From NCBI RefSeq assembly GCF_900110415.1, contig NZ_FODR01000017.1, positions 1-64,000 of the forward strand: DNA of 64,000 nt. Direction: 5' to 3'. This document shows, piece after piece, positions 55,903-64,000 of the stretch. The notes beneath the pieces are model-generated. The model ran no database searches and was not told the DNA's origin. It was given only the letters and a program-made list of their open reading frames with translations. A program made the translations under genes and the position numbers. The first letter of the stretch is position 1; every line of letters starts with the position of its first letter. The DNA comes from Mucilaginibacter sp. OK283. Lineage in GTDB: Bacteria; Bacteroidota; Bacteroidia; Sphingobacteriales; Sphingobacteriaceae.

Positions 55903-58900
55903 ATGAGAGGAAAACTACACATCAAAAAGTTTGTGGCTTTAATCTGGATCAACTTAGCACTTATGCTGGTAAGTATGTCTGGATATGCACAAAGCAAAAT
56001 TACCGGTAAGGTAACCGGAGCCGATGACGGGCTGCCAATACCGGGCGTTACCGTTAAAGTAAAAGGCGGCACTGCCGTAACGAGTACCAATACCGAAGGT
56101 ACTTATTCAATTACAGCAGGCAGCAATGCTACATTAATATTCAGCTTTATTGGCTACACCAGCCAGGAAGCGTTAGTTGGCGGTAATGCAACAGTAAACG
56201 TAAAATTATCTCCCGAAAATAAAGCACTTAATGAGGTAGTTGTTGTGGGTTACGGTAGTGCCAAACGCAGTGATGTTACCGGCGCAATTAGTTCTGTAAA
56301 CGCTGCAACCATTGCAAAAGTACCCGTTACATCGTTAGACCAGGCTTTGCAAGGCCGTGCTGCCGGTGTACAGGTTACCAATAATGATGCTTCGCCGGGT
56401 AGTAACATTACCGTTTTAATACGTGGTACAGGTAGCCTGGCCAGTGGCGGTAACACACCGTTATATGTGGTAGACGGTTATCCTATAAATGCAGGTGGTA
56501 TCAATAACATTAACCCAAGCGATATTGCATCTATAGATGTACTGAAAGATGCTTCGGCAACCGCTATTTACGGTGTTAGGGCTGCTAATGGCGTGGTTAT
56601 GGTAACCACCAAAAAAGGTAAAAAAGATGGCGGCGCGCAGGTTGAGTTTAACGCTTACAACGCGTTCCAGAGCAAACCTAAGCAGTACGATTTGTTAAAC
56701 GCGCAGCAGTTTGCCACCCTGGCCAATGATGTAGCAGCAAATGATCCTAACAAACACTTTACAACTTTAGCCAACTGGGCCAGCCCATCGTCGTTAACCA
56801 ATGCCGATTGGCAAAATGCCATTTACCGTAACGGTTTAACCCAAAACTATGATTTGGCTATCCGTGGTGGTAACGAAAAAGTACAATCATCAACATCTAT
56901 CGGTTATTATGATCAAAAAGGGATTGTACTGGGCTCTTACTTTAAAAGGATCACTGTAGGTACAAATTTAGATTATCAGCCAAAAAAATGGCTTAAATCT
57001 GCAACCAGTGCCAAATACTCTTACCAAAATTTAAATAACCCATTCGGTACCGGTAATTTAGGTAATATCAACCAGTTGCCACCAACACTTGATGGCGGTA
57101 ATAAATTAACCAGCCAGATAAAAGACGCTAATGGTAATTACGGTTTTTTTAACCCTATTTACACTTATGTGGCCAAAAATAACAACCCAATCTACTCAAT
57201 CGAGACCAATAAGTATAAAAATATAAACAACTACTTTTTGGTTAACTCATCATTAGAAGCCACTATTTTTGACGGCCTTAAATTTAAAACCAACGGCGGT
57301 ATCACTTATACTGGCTACAACGGTTCTTACTTCCAGCCTTCAGATAGCCGTAAAATTGATCAGTATGGCGCTGCTGCAGGTGCATCGGGTACAGCTTTAT
57401 ATTCGCAGCATATCAACAGCACGTTCGACTGGTTGTGGGAAAATTACCTGTCATACGATAAAACGTTCGGTTCACATACCATCAATTTTGTAGCAGGTGT
57501 ATCTGAACAGGAAAGCGATTACAACAGTTTAGGTGGTAGTGTTACGCCGCCAAACAACACTATTAAAAGCTTAAGCCAGGGTACCAACCTTATATTGGAT
57601 GCTAATACCAACGGCGTTGTTAATAACGGCGAAGTAAAACGTTCTTACGCTTCGCAATTTGCAAGGTTGGCATACAATTACGGAAGCAAGTATTATTTAA
57701 CAGGTACGGTTAGAAGAGATGGTTCATCGCAGTTTGCACCAGGCCATCAGTATGGTACTTTTTATTCAGGTGCTGTAAACTGGAATGTTAAAAAGGAATC
57801 TTTTCTTACAAACGTTAACTGGCTTTCGGGTTTAAAATTCAGAGGAAGCTATGGCGAGTTGGGTAACCAGCATGGCATCGGCGACTTTACCTACCAATCG
57901 TTATATTCTGCAGGCGCTTCTGCAACCGCCAGTGGTAACCTTGGTTATGCATTTGGTAAAGTAGGTGGCTCAAACGGAACTTACCAGGCAGGTGTGGCTT
58001 CAATCCAGCCAGAAAATGATAACATCAGGTGGGAAACTGACTACGTGACCGATATCGGTATGGACGCGTCGTTTTTAAATGGCGAATTGAGCCTTACTGT
58101 TGATTATTTTAACAGAAGATCAAAAGATTTCCTGTTAAACATTGCAGCATCACCACAAACAGGTTATACATCTTTACCTTCAAACGTAGGTTCGATGGTA
58201 AATAAAGGCTGGGAGTTTGCATTAAACTATAACCATGCGGTAAACAGCGATTTGCATATCGATTTAGGTTTAACCCTGTCGTTCATTAAAAACAAGCTTA
58301 CCAGTTTATATTCAGGTACCAATGCCATTTCAAACTTTGGCGGTCTTGGATTAACAGGTGATGGCTGGACAGAATTTACCCGTACTTACATTGGCCAGCC
58401 GGTTGGCGAGTTTTACGGTTATAAAGCAATTGGTATTATCCAAAGCCAGGCCCAGTTAAATGCTTTAAATACAGCAGCACAGGCTAAAGGCAACGATTTT
58501 TATTATAAAGCAACTACAGGTGTAGGCGATAGGTTATATGCCGATGTTGATGGCAGCGGTAAAGTAACTGCTGATGACAGGGTAGCCCTGGGCAGCCCGC
58601 AGCCTAAGTTTTTTGGCGGGTTTAACCTTGGCGGTTCGTACAAAGCATGGGATTTTAACGCTTACTTCTACGGAGTTTACGGCAACAAGATCCTGAACTA
58701 CCAGGAAAGTAACCTGGAAAGCTTTGCGCAAAGAGGATCGGTAAGTATCGAAAACGTGAGCACACAGTATTACAATAACTACTGGACTCCTTCACGTCCG
58801 TCAAACCGTTATGCTGCAGTACATTATGATGATACCGATTATGGTAACTTGTTACCATCAAGCGCCTGGGTTGAAAACGGTAGTTTCCTGAAACTGAAAA

Positions 58901-59124
58901 CCGTTACTGTTGGATACTCATTACCACAGGATTTAGTAAAGAAACTTACCTTATCAAAAATCAGGGTATATGTTTCGTCTCAAAACCTGTTCACTATTAC
59001 CAAATACACAGGTCTTGATCCCGAAATTGGTGCTCAAAACGCCAACCCAACCCAAAACGGAGTTGACAATGGTACTTATCCATCATCAAGGTTTTACACT
59101 ATCGGCTTAAACGTAGTATTCTAA
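55903..59124 (+). CDS. SusC/RagA-family TonB-dependent transporter
   Basis: The 1073-residue SusC has a signal peptide (to about SGYAQ), a carboxypeptidase-D regulatory-like domain (ITGKVTGADDGLPIPGVTVK; FSFIGYTSQEA), a plug with ASIDVLKDASATAIYGVRAANGV, and a barrel ending RFYTIGLNVVF. It pairs with the SusD 23 bp downstream. The HTCS and GH43 genes upstream suggest a pentose-rich plant polysaccharide fragment as cargo. It has its own promoter region with repeated GTATC words. Confidence 0.95.
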   Translation: MRGKLHIKKFVALIWINLALMLVSMSGYAQSKITGKVTGADDGLPIPGVTVKVKGGTAVTSTNTEGTYSITAGSNATLIFSFIGYTSQEALVGGNATVNVKLSPENKALNEVVVVGYGSAKRSDVTGAISSVNAATIAKVPVTSLDQALQGRAAGVQVTNNDASPGSNITVLIRGTGSLASGGNTPLYVVDGYPINAGGINNINPSDIASIDVLKDASATAIYGVRAANGVVMVTTKKGKKDGGAQVEFNAYNAFQSKPKQYDLLNAQQFATLANDVAANDPNKHFTTLANWASPSSLTNADWQNAIYRNGLTQNYDLAIRGGNEKVQSSTSIGYYDQKGIVLGSYFKRITVGTNLDYQPKKWLKSATSAKYSYQNLNNPFGTGNLGNINQLPPTLDGGNKLTSQIKDANGNYGFFNPIYTYVAKNNNPIYSIETNKYKNINNYFLVNSSLEATIFDGLKFKTNGGITYTGYNGSYFQPSDSRKIDQYGAAAGASGTALYSQHINSTFDWLWENYLSYDKTFGSHTINFVAGVSEQESDYNSLGGSVTPPNNTIKSLSQGTNLILDANTNGVVNNGEVKRSYASQFARLAYNYGSKYYLTGTVRRDGSSQFAPGHQYGTFYSGAVNWNVKKESFLTNVNWLSGLKFRGSYGELGNQHGIGDFTYQSLYSAGASATASGNLGYAFGKVGGSNGTYQAGVASIQPENDNIRWETDYVTDIGMDASFLNGELSLTVDYFNRRSKDFLLNIAASPQTGYTSLPSNVGSMVNKGWEFALNYNHAVNSDLHIDLGLTLSFIKNKLTSLYSGTNAISNFGGLGLTGDGWTEFTRTYIGQPVGEFYGYKAIGIIQSQAQLNALNTAAQAKGNDFYYKATTGVGDRLYADVDGSGKVTADDRVALGSPQPKFFGGFNLGGSYKAWDFNAYFYGVYGNKILNYQESNLESFAQRGSVSIENVSTQYYNNYWTPSRPSNRYAAVHYDDTDYGNLLPSSAWVENGSFLKLKTVTVGYSLPQDLVKKLTLSKIRVYVSSQNLFTITKYTGLDPEIGAQNANPTQNGVDNGTYPSSRFYTIGLNVVF

Positions 59125-59147
59125 CCAAGGACAAAAAAATTAATGAT

Positions 59148-60893
59148 ATGAAAATCAATAAAAAATATTTCACTATAGCGGCCTTGTGTGGGGCTATGCT
59201 GATCCCGCTCAGCTGTAAAAAGAATTTCTTAACACAAACCAATACTACAGCATCAAACGCCGATGCAACCTTCGAAAAATCGCAGGATGTAGTAGCGTTG
59301 GTAAACAGTATTTATGATGGTTATCAAAACAGCGATTTGCTGAAAAAATCAATCTGGTACTATGCCAATTTTACAACTCATGATTGGTTTAATGATGGTG
59401 GTGATATTGCCTGGAACAACTATACCATCAGTCCGACTTTTGGCGCATTGTATACCTTTTGGCAAAATGCTTATTTTGACATCATCAGGGCAAACTCTGC
59501 ATTAGAGATCATTGCTACTGCAAAAACAAAAGGTGTAGTTACCGCCGAATTGGGTAACCGCTTATTAGGCGAAGCCTACTTTTTACGGGGCATGAGCTAT
59601 TATTACCTGGCAGGTAGCTTTGGCGGCGTACCGTTGGAGTTAAAGGCATCAACCAATGGTTTAACACCGAGAAACACACAAGCCGAAGTATTTGCACAGG
59701 TTGTAGCCGATATGAAACAGGCTGAAACCCTGCTACAATCAAAAACGGTATTGCCTGCGACTGAAAAGGGCAGGGCCACCAAAGGTGCGGCTTATGCTTA
59801 TGAAGGTTCGGCGCAAATGTGGTTAGGTAAATATGCTGAAGCTTTGGCCGCGTTTAACAATACTGAATTGACAGCCAATTACCATTTATTGCCAAAATTT
59901 ATTGATGTACATGAATTTAGCAATCAAAATAACGACGAGTCGTTATTTGAAATTCAGTTTGATATCCAGGGCTCACAAAGCTGGGATGGCGGCTGGCAAA
60001 ATGGTGGCGAAGTTGCCTGGATTGATGACTTTAGCTGGCCACATGAATTAAGCGGTTTTGGTTACGATTATGGTAACCCAGGATTAGAATACTCATACCA
60101 AACAGGTGATTTACGTAAAAATGCAACCATTATTGGTCCCGGCGATCAAAACATCAGCCCAGGCATTATTGCCAAGTGGGGTGGTATAAAAGGCTACCAG
60201 GTGGTTATTGACGGTTTCAAAAACGGAACAAAAGATAACTCGGCTCAAAAATATGGCTCATTTGTTGGCGATGATGGCAACATCATTAATACCTGCGGTG
60301 CCATCAGGCAGCCATGGTATGGCGATGACCTTACCCGCTCTGGCTTCTATTGCGCAAAAAAATGGCGCGATCCAAACCTTACCGGCGCCAATGGCTCATC
60401 AACCATATTTGGTTCGCAAAACCAAATCCTGATGCGTTATGCCGAAGTTTTGTTGTCAAGAGCAGAGTGTAAAGTGCGTACCGGCGATATTCCTGGAGCC
60501 ATGGCCGACTTGAAATTGGTTAGAGACAGGGCTTTTGGCGGCTCGGCCCCTGCCGTTATGCAGGATGGGCTTACTTATGATGGTAAAGCAACTACGCCTA
60601 TTACCGACCCGTTGCAGATGGTATTAAGTGAGTACAGGCACGAATTGACCGGCGAGTATTCCTTATTTTACTTATTGCGCAGAGCTGGCCCGGGTGTAGC
60701 TGCTGCCTTCATCCAAAAAAACTACGGTACCGATGCTACAGTAACCCCGCAGCCTTATCCTTACGGCCCAACTGCCGATGGAAAACTGCATGGAGTTTGG
60801 CGCACATCGTTACCTGCAAACCACGATATATTGCCTATACCGCAAACCGCTATAGGGCTTAACCCTAACCTGAAACAAAACCCAGGTTATTAA
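59148..60893 (+). CDS. SusD/RagB-family lipoprotein
   Basis: The partner of the preceding SusC. A lipobox (AMLIPLSCKKNFLTQTN) is followed by the SusD TPR core (RLLGEAYFLRGMSYYYLAGSFGGVP) and the C-terminal VLSEYRHELTGEYSLFYLLRR motif with LNPNLKQNPGY at the end. At 581 residues it is longer than the twin-operon SusD proteins but within family range. A strong terminator follows (60947-60975), which ends this transcription unit. Confidence 0.94.
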   Translation: MKINKKYFTIAALCGAMLIPLSCKKNFLTQTNTTASNADATFEKSQDVVALVNSIYDGYQNSDLLKKSIWYYANFTTHDWFNDGGDIAWNNYTISPTFGALYTFWQNAYFDIIRANSALEIIATAKTKGVVTAELGNRLLGEAYFLRGMSYYYLAGSFGGVPLELKASTNGLTPRNTQAEVFAQVVADMKQAETLLQSKTVLPATEKGRATKGAAYAYEGSAQMWLGKYAEALAAFNNTELTANYHLLPKFIDVHEFSNQNNDESLFEIQFDIQGSQSWDGGWQNGGEVAWIDDFSWPHELSGFGYDYGNPGLEYSYQTGDLRKNATIIGPGDQNISPGIIAKWGGIKGYQVVIDGFKNGTKDNSAQKYGSFVGDDGNIINTCGAIRQPWYGDDLTRSGFYCAKKWRDPNLTGANGSSTIFGSQNQILMRYAEVLLSRAECKVRTGDIPGAMADLKLVRDRAFGGSAPAVMQDGLTYDGKATTPITDPLQMVLSEYRHELTGEYSLFYLLRRAGPGVAAAFIQKNYGTDATVTPQPYPYGPTADGKLHGVWRTSLPANHDILPIPQTAIGLNPNLKQNPGY

Positions 60894-60946
60894 TAAGGGT
60901 TATGATGAATGAACTGAGTTTAGTTATATAATTGGTTACTTGCTTT

Positions 60947-60975
60947 GGCTTTCTCCTTCGGGAGAAAGCCTTTTT
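60947..60975 (+). terminator. Strong intrinsic terminator after SusD
   Basis: GGCTTTCTCC-TTCG-GGAGAAAGCC is a perfect 10-bp stem with a stable TTCG tetraloop, followed by TTTTT. It lies 54 bp after the SusD stop. It separates the SusCD pair from the cytochrome gene, which is therefore likely to have its own promoter. Confidence 0.88.
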
Positions 60976-60982
60976 AAATTCG

Positions 60983-61118
60983 GCCCAACCCAAACCCTCC
61001 CCGGTAGGGAGGGCTTTTAAAAGGAGTGAAGTTAAGTCTTCCTGTAAACGGCTTAGAGTTTAAAAAAAATAGATTTTAAAAGTCTCCCCTACCGGGGGAG
61101 ATTTAGAGGGGGCCGGGC
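60983..61118. repeat. MITE-like inverted repeat next to cytochrome gene
   Basis: The left arm includes CCTCCCCGGTAGGGAGGG (about 60994-61013) and the right arm CTCCCCTACCGGGGGAG (about 61084-61100), and they extend as an imperfect inverted repeat to about 61118. Elements of this type are scattered in Bacteroidota intergenic spaces. The right end stops 8 bp before the cytochrome start, so the repeat may have been placed next to the gene after its origin. Confidence 0.65.
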
Positions 61119-61126
61119 TCGCTGTC

Positions 61127-62344
61127 ATGAAAAAAACACTAATAGTAACAAGCATATTAATTACACTACTGGTAGTTATCTACTTCCAGTTTAGGGGTAA
61201 TAATGCCTATGCCGATCCCCGCGGCCCTTTATACGCCGGTTCAAAAGCCTGTGCTAAATGTCATGGTAAGCTTTATGACTCATACTTGCATACTGCACAT
61301 TATATAGCGTCAATCCCTGCATCGGCAAATACGGTACACGGCAGCTTTGCAGCAGGCTTTAACGTCTTTAACATCAGCCAAAATCAAAAAATATTGATGG
61401 AGAAACGCGATAGCGGCTTATACCAAACCCTTTACCAGGATGGCAAGGTTAAGCAAAGTAACCGTTTTGATATTGTTTTTGGCGGGGTAAAAGGCGAAAG
61501 CTATTTATACTGGCAAAACAACCAGCTTTACCAGCTGCCATTATCTTATTATAATAAACAGGAGCAATGGTCAACCAGTCCTGGTTATCAGTTTAATTTT
61601 GTCAACTTCAGGTCGATAGGGAAGCGTTGCCTGGAATGTCATGTTTCTTATGTTGATGAGCTGCTGCAGCAAAACCAGCAGTTAAGCCGCGATGAGCAAT
61701 TTGATAAAAGCACCATGGTATATGGAATTGATTGCGAACGCTGCCATGGCCCCGGTGCACAACACGTGGATTTTCAGGCTAACAATCCCGGTGTTAAAAC
61801 GGCAAAATTTATAGCCCGCTACGCCAATTTAAGCAGGGAGCAAAGGATGGATATGTGCGCGGTATGCCACTCGGGCATCCATACGGCATTGTTAAAAACC
61901 ACATTTGGCTTTATGCCCGGCGATACCTTTGCCAAATATAAACTTCCCGAATTTCAGCGCACGTTGGATACCAGCCATTTAGATGTGCATGGCAAACAGT
62001 TGCAGCTATTACAAAGCAGCAAGTGCTACATAAACAGTACCATGGATTGCGCAACCTGCCACGATACGCACCAGAATACGCGCGGCAACGATATTTTATA
62101 TACCCAAAAATGCCTCAGTTGCCACAACAAGCCCAGTCATGTTTATTGCAAAATGACAGATAAGTTAAACGCCGGTGTGCTTAAAGATAAATGCATCAGC
62201 TGCCACATGCCCGAATTAACTACCAATGTAATATCTGTGCAAACCGCCGATAAGGCGCCGCCTGTAAGGTTTTTTGTGCATACCCATCATATAGCCATAT
62301 ATCCGCAGGAGGTTAAAAAGATATTGGCATTTGTTAACAAATAA
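61127..62344 (+). CDS. Seven-haem multihaem cytochrome c
   Basis: A 405-residue protein with an N-terminal membrane anchor (about 3-20, TLIVTSILITLLVVIYFQF) and seven CXXCH haem motifs: CAKCH, CLECH, CERCH, CAVCH, CATCH, CLSCH and CISCH. The last one reads CISCHMPE, a variant of the CHMP ending seen in many multihaem cytochromes. It is likely anchored in the inner membrane with its haems in the periplasm. It resembles cytochrome c554-like or multihaem family proteins that neighbour FG-GAP/CRTAC1-like proteins. The next gene, 17 bp on, is of that type. A substrate or electron partner is not readable from sequence. Confidence 0.92.
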   Translation: MKKTLIVTSILITLLVVIYFQFRGNNAYADPRGPLYAGSKACAKCHGKLYDSYLHTAHYIASIPASANTVHGSFAAGFNVFNISQNQKILMEKRDSGLYQTLYQDGKVKQSNRFDIVFGGVKGESYLYWQNNQLYQLPLSYYNKQEQWSTSPGYQFNFVNFRSIGKRCLECHVSYVDELLQQNQQLSRDEQFDKSTMVYGIDCERCHGPGAQHVDFQANNPGVKTAKFIARYANLSREQRMDMCAVCHSGIHTALLKTTFGFMPGDTFAKYKLPEFQRTLDTSHLDVHGKQLQLLQSSKCYINSTMDCATCHDTHQNTRGNDILYTQKCLSCHNKPSHVYCKMTDKLNAGVLKDKCISCHMPELTTNVISVQTADKAPPVRFFVHTHHIAIYPQEVKKILAFVNK

Positions 62345-62361
62345 TTGAATATCCCCATCAT

Positions 62362-64000
62362 ATGAATAAGATCCATTTCCCGGTGCTGCTTTTATTGTCG
62401 ATATGCTTGTTTTCCTGCAAAAAGCATACGTTGTTTCAGCAAATTTCTTCGTCGCATTCGGGCATTCATTTTAATAACCAGATTATCGAAACCGATACCA
62501 TTAACCCCATCGACCTCACCAATATTTACAACGGTGGCGGCGTTGGCGTAGGCGATTTTAATAACGATGGTTTGCAGGACCTGTACTTTACCGGCAACCT
62601 GGTATCAAACCGGCTTTATCTGAATAAAGGCGATTTTAAATTCGAGGACATTACCGATGTAGCCGGCGTAAGCGGTATGGGCCGCTGGGGCAGGGGCGTT
62701 GCCGTTGTTGATATCAATAACGATGGCCTGATGGATATTTACGTTTGTAATACCATCTATCCCGATTCGCTGCGCCGTAAAAATATTTTATACATTAACC
62801 AGGGGCTTGATAAGGATGGCATCCCTCATTTTAAGGATGAGGCAAAAGCCTACGGCCTGGAGCTTACCAAACAATCAACCATGGCCAGCTTTTTTGATTA
62901 CGATAACGATGGCGATCTGGATATGTACCTCACGGTTAATACTGCGTCATCGGCCTATTACCCCAACGTTTTTGGCAAAGCCACCCGTACCAGTAACAGC
63001 AGTACCGGGCAATTGTACCGTAACGATTGGGACGAAAAGCTGCACCATGCCGTCTTTCATAATGTATCGGCACAGGCCGGCATCAATTTAGATGGCTTTG
63101 GCCATGCAGCCACTACGGTTGATATTAACGGCGACGGATGGAAAGATATTTATGTATCTGACGATTTTGTATCCAGCAATATCCTGTACATCAATAACCA
63201 CGACGGCACGTTTACAGATCGCTCCAAAGAGTATTTTAAACATACATCCTACAACGCCATGGGGCAGGATATTGTGGATATTAACAACGATGGCCTGGCA
63301 GATGTGATAGAGCTGGACATGAACCCGGAGGACAACTATCGTAAAAAAATGATCCTGGGAGCCAACAGCTACCAAATCTTCCAGCTTTTTGATATGTTTA
63401 AAACGCAGTACCAATACGTACGCAATACATTGCAGGTTAACCAGGGGCCGCGTTTGGGGCAAAACGGAGCCATTGGCAGCCCGGCATTCAGCGAAGTAGG
63501 TTTCATGAGCGGCCTGTCTCAAACCGACTGGAGCTGGACACCCCTGGTAACAGATTTTAACAACGATGGCTTCCGCGATGTAATTGTAACCAACGGTTTC
63601 CCCAAGGATGTATCCGACCGTGATTTTATGACCTACCGCAGCCAGGCCTACGCAGCCGTGCCGAAGAAAAAAGTACTGGAGCAAATTCCCCAGATCAAGA
63701 TTCCTAACTATGCTTTTCAAAACAATGGCGATCTTACTTTTCATGATGTAAGCAAAAGCTGGGGACTGAACATACCATCGTTTTCAAATGGTGCAGTTTA
63801 CGTCGACCTGGATAATGATGGCACTATGGATATGGTGGTAAACAATATCAACGATGAAGCATCGGTATACCGCAACACCTCGCGGGATGATAAAACGAAA
63901 TCAGACAGCAGCCATTACCTGCAGATAGACTTTAAAGGCGACAAAAATAATATCAACGGACTGGGTGCACTGGCCGAAATTTTTTATGACAAAGGTAAGC
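62362..64000 (+). CDS. FG-GAP/VCBS repeat lipoprotein, CRTAC1-like (partial, 3' end outside window)
   Basis: Translated from ATG 62362, the frame runs to the window end, so the C-terminus is missing (546 codons visible). The lipobox is SICLFSCKKHTLF. Calcium-binding FG-GAP motifs repeat as DFNNDGLQDL, DINNDGLMDI, DYDNDGDLDM, DINGDGWKDI, DINNDGLADV, DFNNDGFRDV and DLDNDGTMDM. This beta-propeller style matches the CRTAC1-like, ASPIC/UnbV-containing proteins common next to SusCD genes; the ASPIC domain would follow beyond the window. It is 17 bp after the cytochrome gene and almost surely co-transcribed. The extracellular role is unknown. Confidence 0.88.
   Translation, partial: MNKIHFPVLLLLSICLFSCKKHTLFQQISSSHSGIHFNNQIIETDTINPIDLTNIYNGGGVGVGDFNNDGLQDLYFTGNLVSNRLYLNKGDFKFEDITDVAGVSGMGRWGRGVAVVDINNDGLMDIYVCNTIYPDSLRRKNILYINQGLDKDGIPHFKDEAKAYGLELTKQSTMASFFDYDNDGDLDMYLTVNTASSAYYPNVFGKATRTSNSSTGQLYRNDWDEKLHHAVFHNVSAQAGINLDGFGHAATTVDINGDGWKDIYVSDDFVSSNILYINNHDGTFTDRSKEYFKHTSYNAMGQDIVDINNDGLADVIELDMNPEDNYRKKMILGANSYQIFQLFDMFKTQYQYVRNTLQVNQGPRLGQNGAIGSPAFSEVGFMSGLSQTDWSWTPLVTDFNNDGFRDVIVTNGFPKDVSDRDFMTYRSQAYAAVPKKKVLEQIPQIKIPNYAFQNNGDLTFHDVSKSWGLNIPSFSNGAVYVDLDNDGTMDMVVNNINDEASVYRNTSRDDKTKSDSSHYLQIDFKGDKNNINGLGALAEIFYDKGK

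Noticed and set aside
1..64000. CRISPR array, tRNA, rRNA, phage or intact insertion sequence
   Set aside because: No regularly spaced repeats, cloverleaf-like RNA, integrase or transposase frame was recognised on either strand.

Overview
The window looks like chromosome of an aerobic, glycan-degrading Bacteroidota, most like the Sphingobacteriaceae (Mucilaginibacter/Pedobacter type). The evidence is four SusC/SusD pairs, many outer-membrane lipoproteins with a Cys-Lys-Lys type lipobox, an HTCS hybrid sensor, few Shine-Dalgarno sites, and moderate GC. No rRNA, tRNA, CRISPR array, phage or complete insertion sequence was seen. Assignments come from reading protein sequence and recalling family features; no database search was run.

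Region 1 (1-1279) is mostly non-coding: an orphan terminator hairpin and a decayed right-handed beta-helix gene with an in-frame stop. Region 2 (1280-17799, minus strand) is a probable alpha-galactoside locus. In transcription order it holds a clan GH-D alpha-galactosidase-like enzyme, an MFS sugar porter, a DUF5107-TPR protein, galactose mutarotase, then SusC, SusD and two surface lipoproteins (DUF4959/DUF5000 and DUF4998/DUF5000 types). A divergent AraC regulator lies at 18181.

Region 3 (19909-37819, plus strand) is an 11-gene, tightly spaced operon with two SusC/SusD pairs and seven accessory lipoproteins: two fasciclin, a DUF5007-like, an IPT/DUF5122 propeller, a phosphatase-like/LamG, a DUF1735-PA14 and a PKD-discoidin protein. 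It has no recognisable intact degradative enzyme, and the phosphatase-like domain has lost metal ligands. Its long leader (19090-19908) carries a 21-bp-phased direct repeat, two perfect hairpins and a 35-codon ORF. A glutaminase A-family (DUF4964/5127/4965/1793) enzyme follows at 38256 behind a 56-nt hairpin.

Region 4 (40734-49086) is mixed: an unknown lipoprotein flanked by degenerate repeats, a secreted esterase-like hydrolase, an M81 (MlrC-like) protein, a PIN toxin/antitoxin pair, a DoxX-like membrane protein and a Tat-exported class V aminotransferase.

Region 5 (49087-64000) is another glycan locus: AraC regulator, full-length HTCS sensor, GH43 enzyme, SusC, SusD, then a seven-haem cytochrome c and an FG-GAP/VCBS protein that runs off the window. 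Intergenic spaces here carry REP/MITE-like inverted repeats. The pairing of SusCD with a multihaem cytochrome and a CRTAC1-like protein, and the enzyme-less twin SusCD operon, are the two most unusual assemblies.
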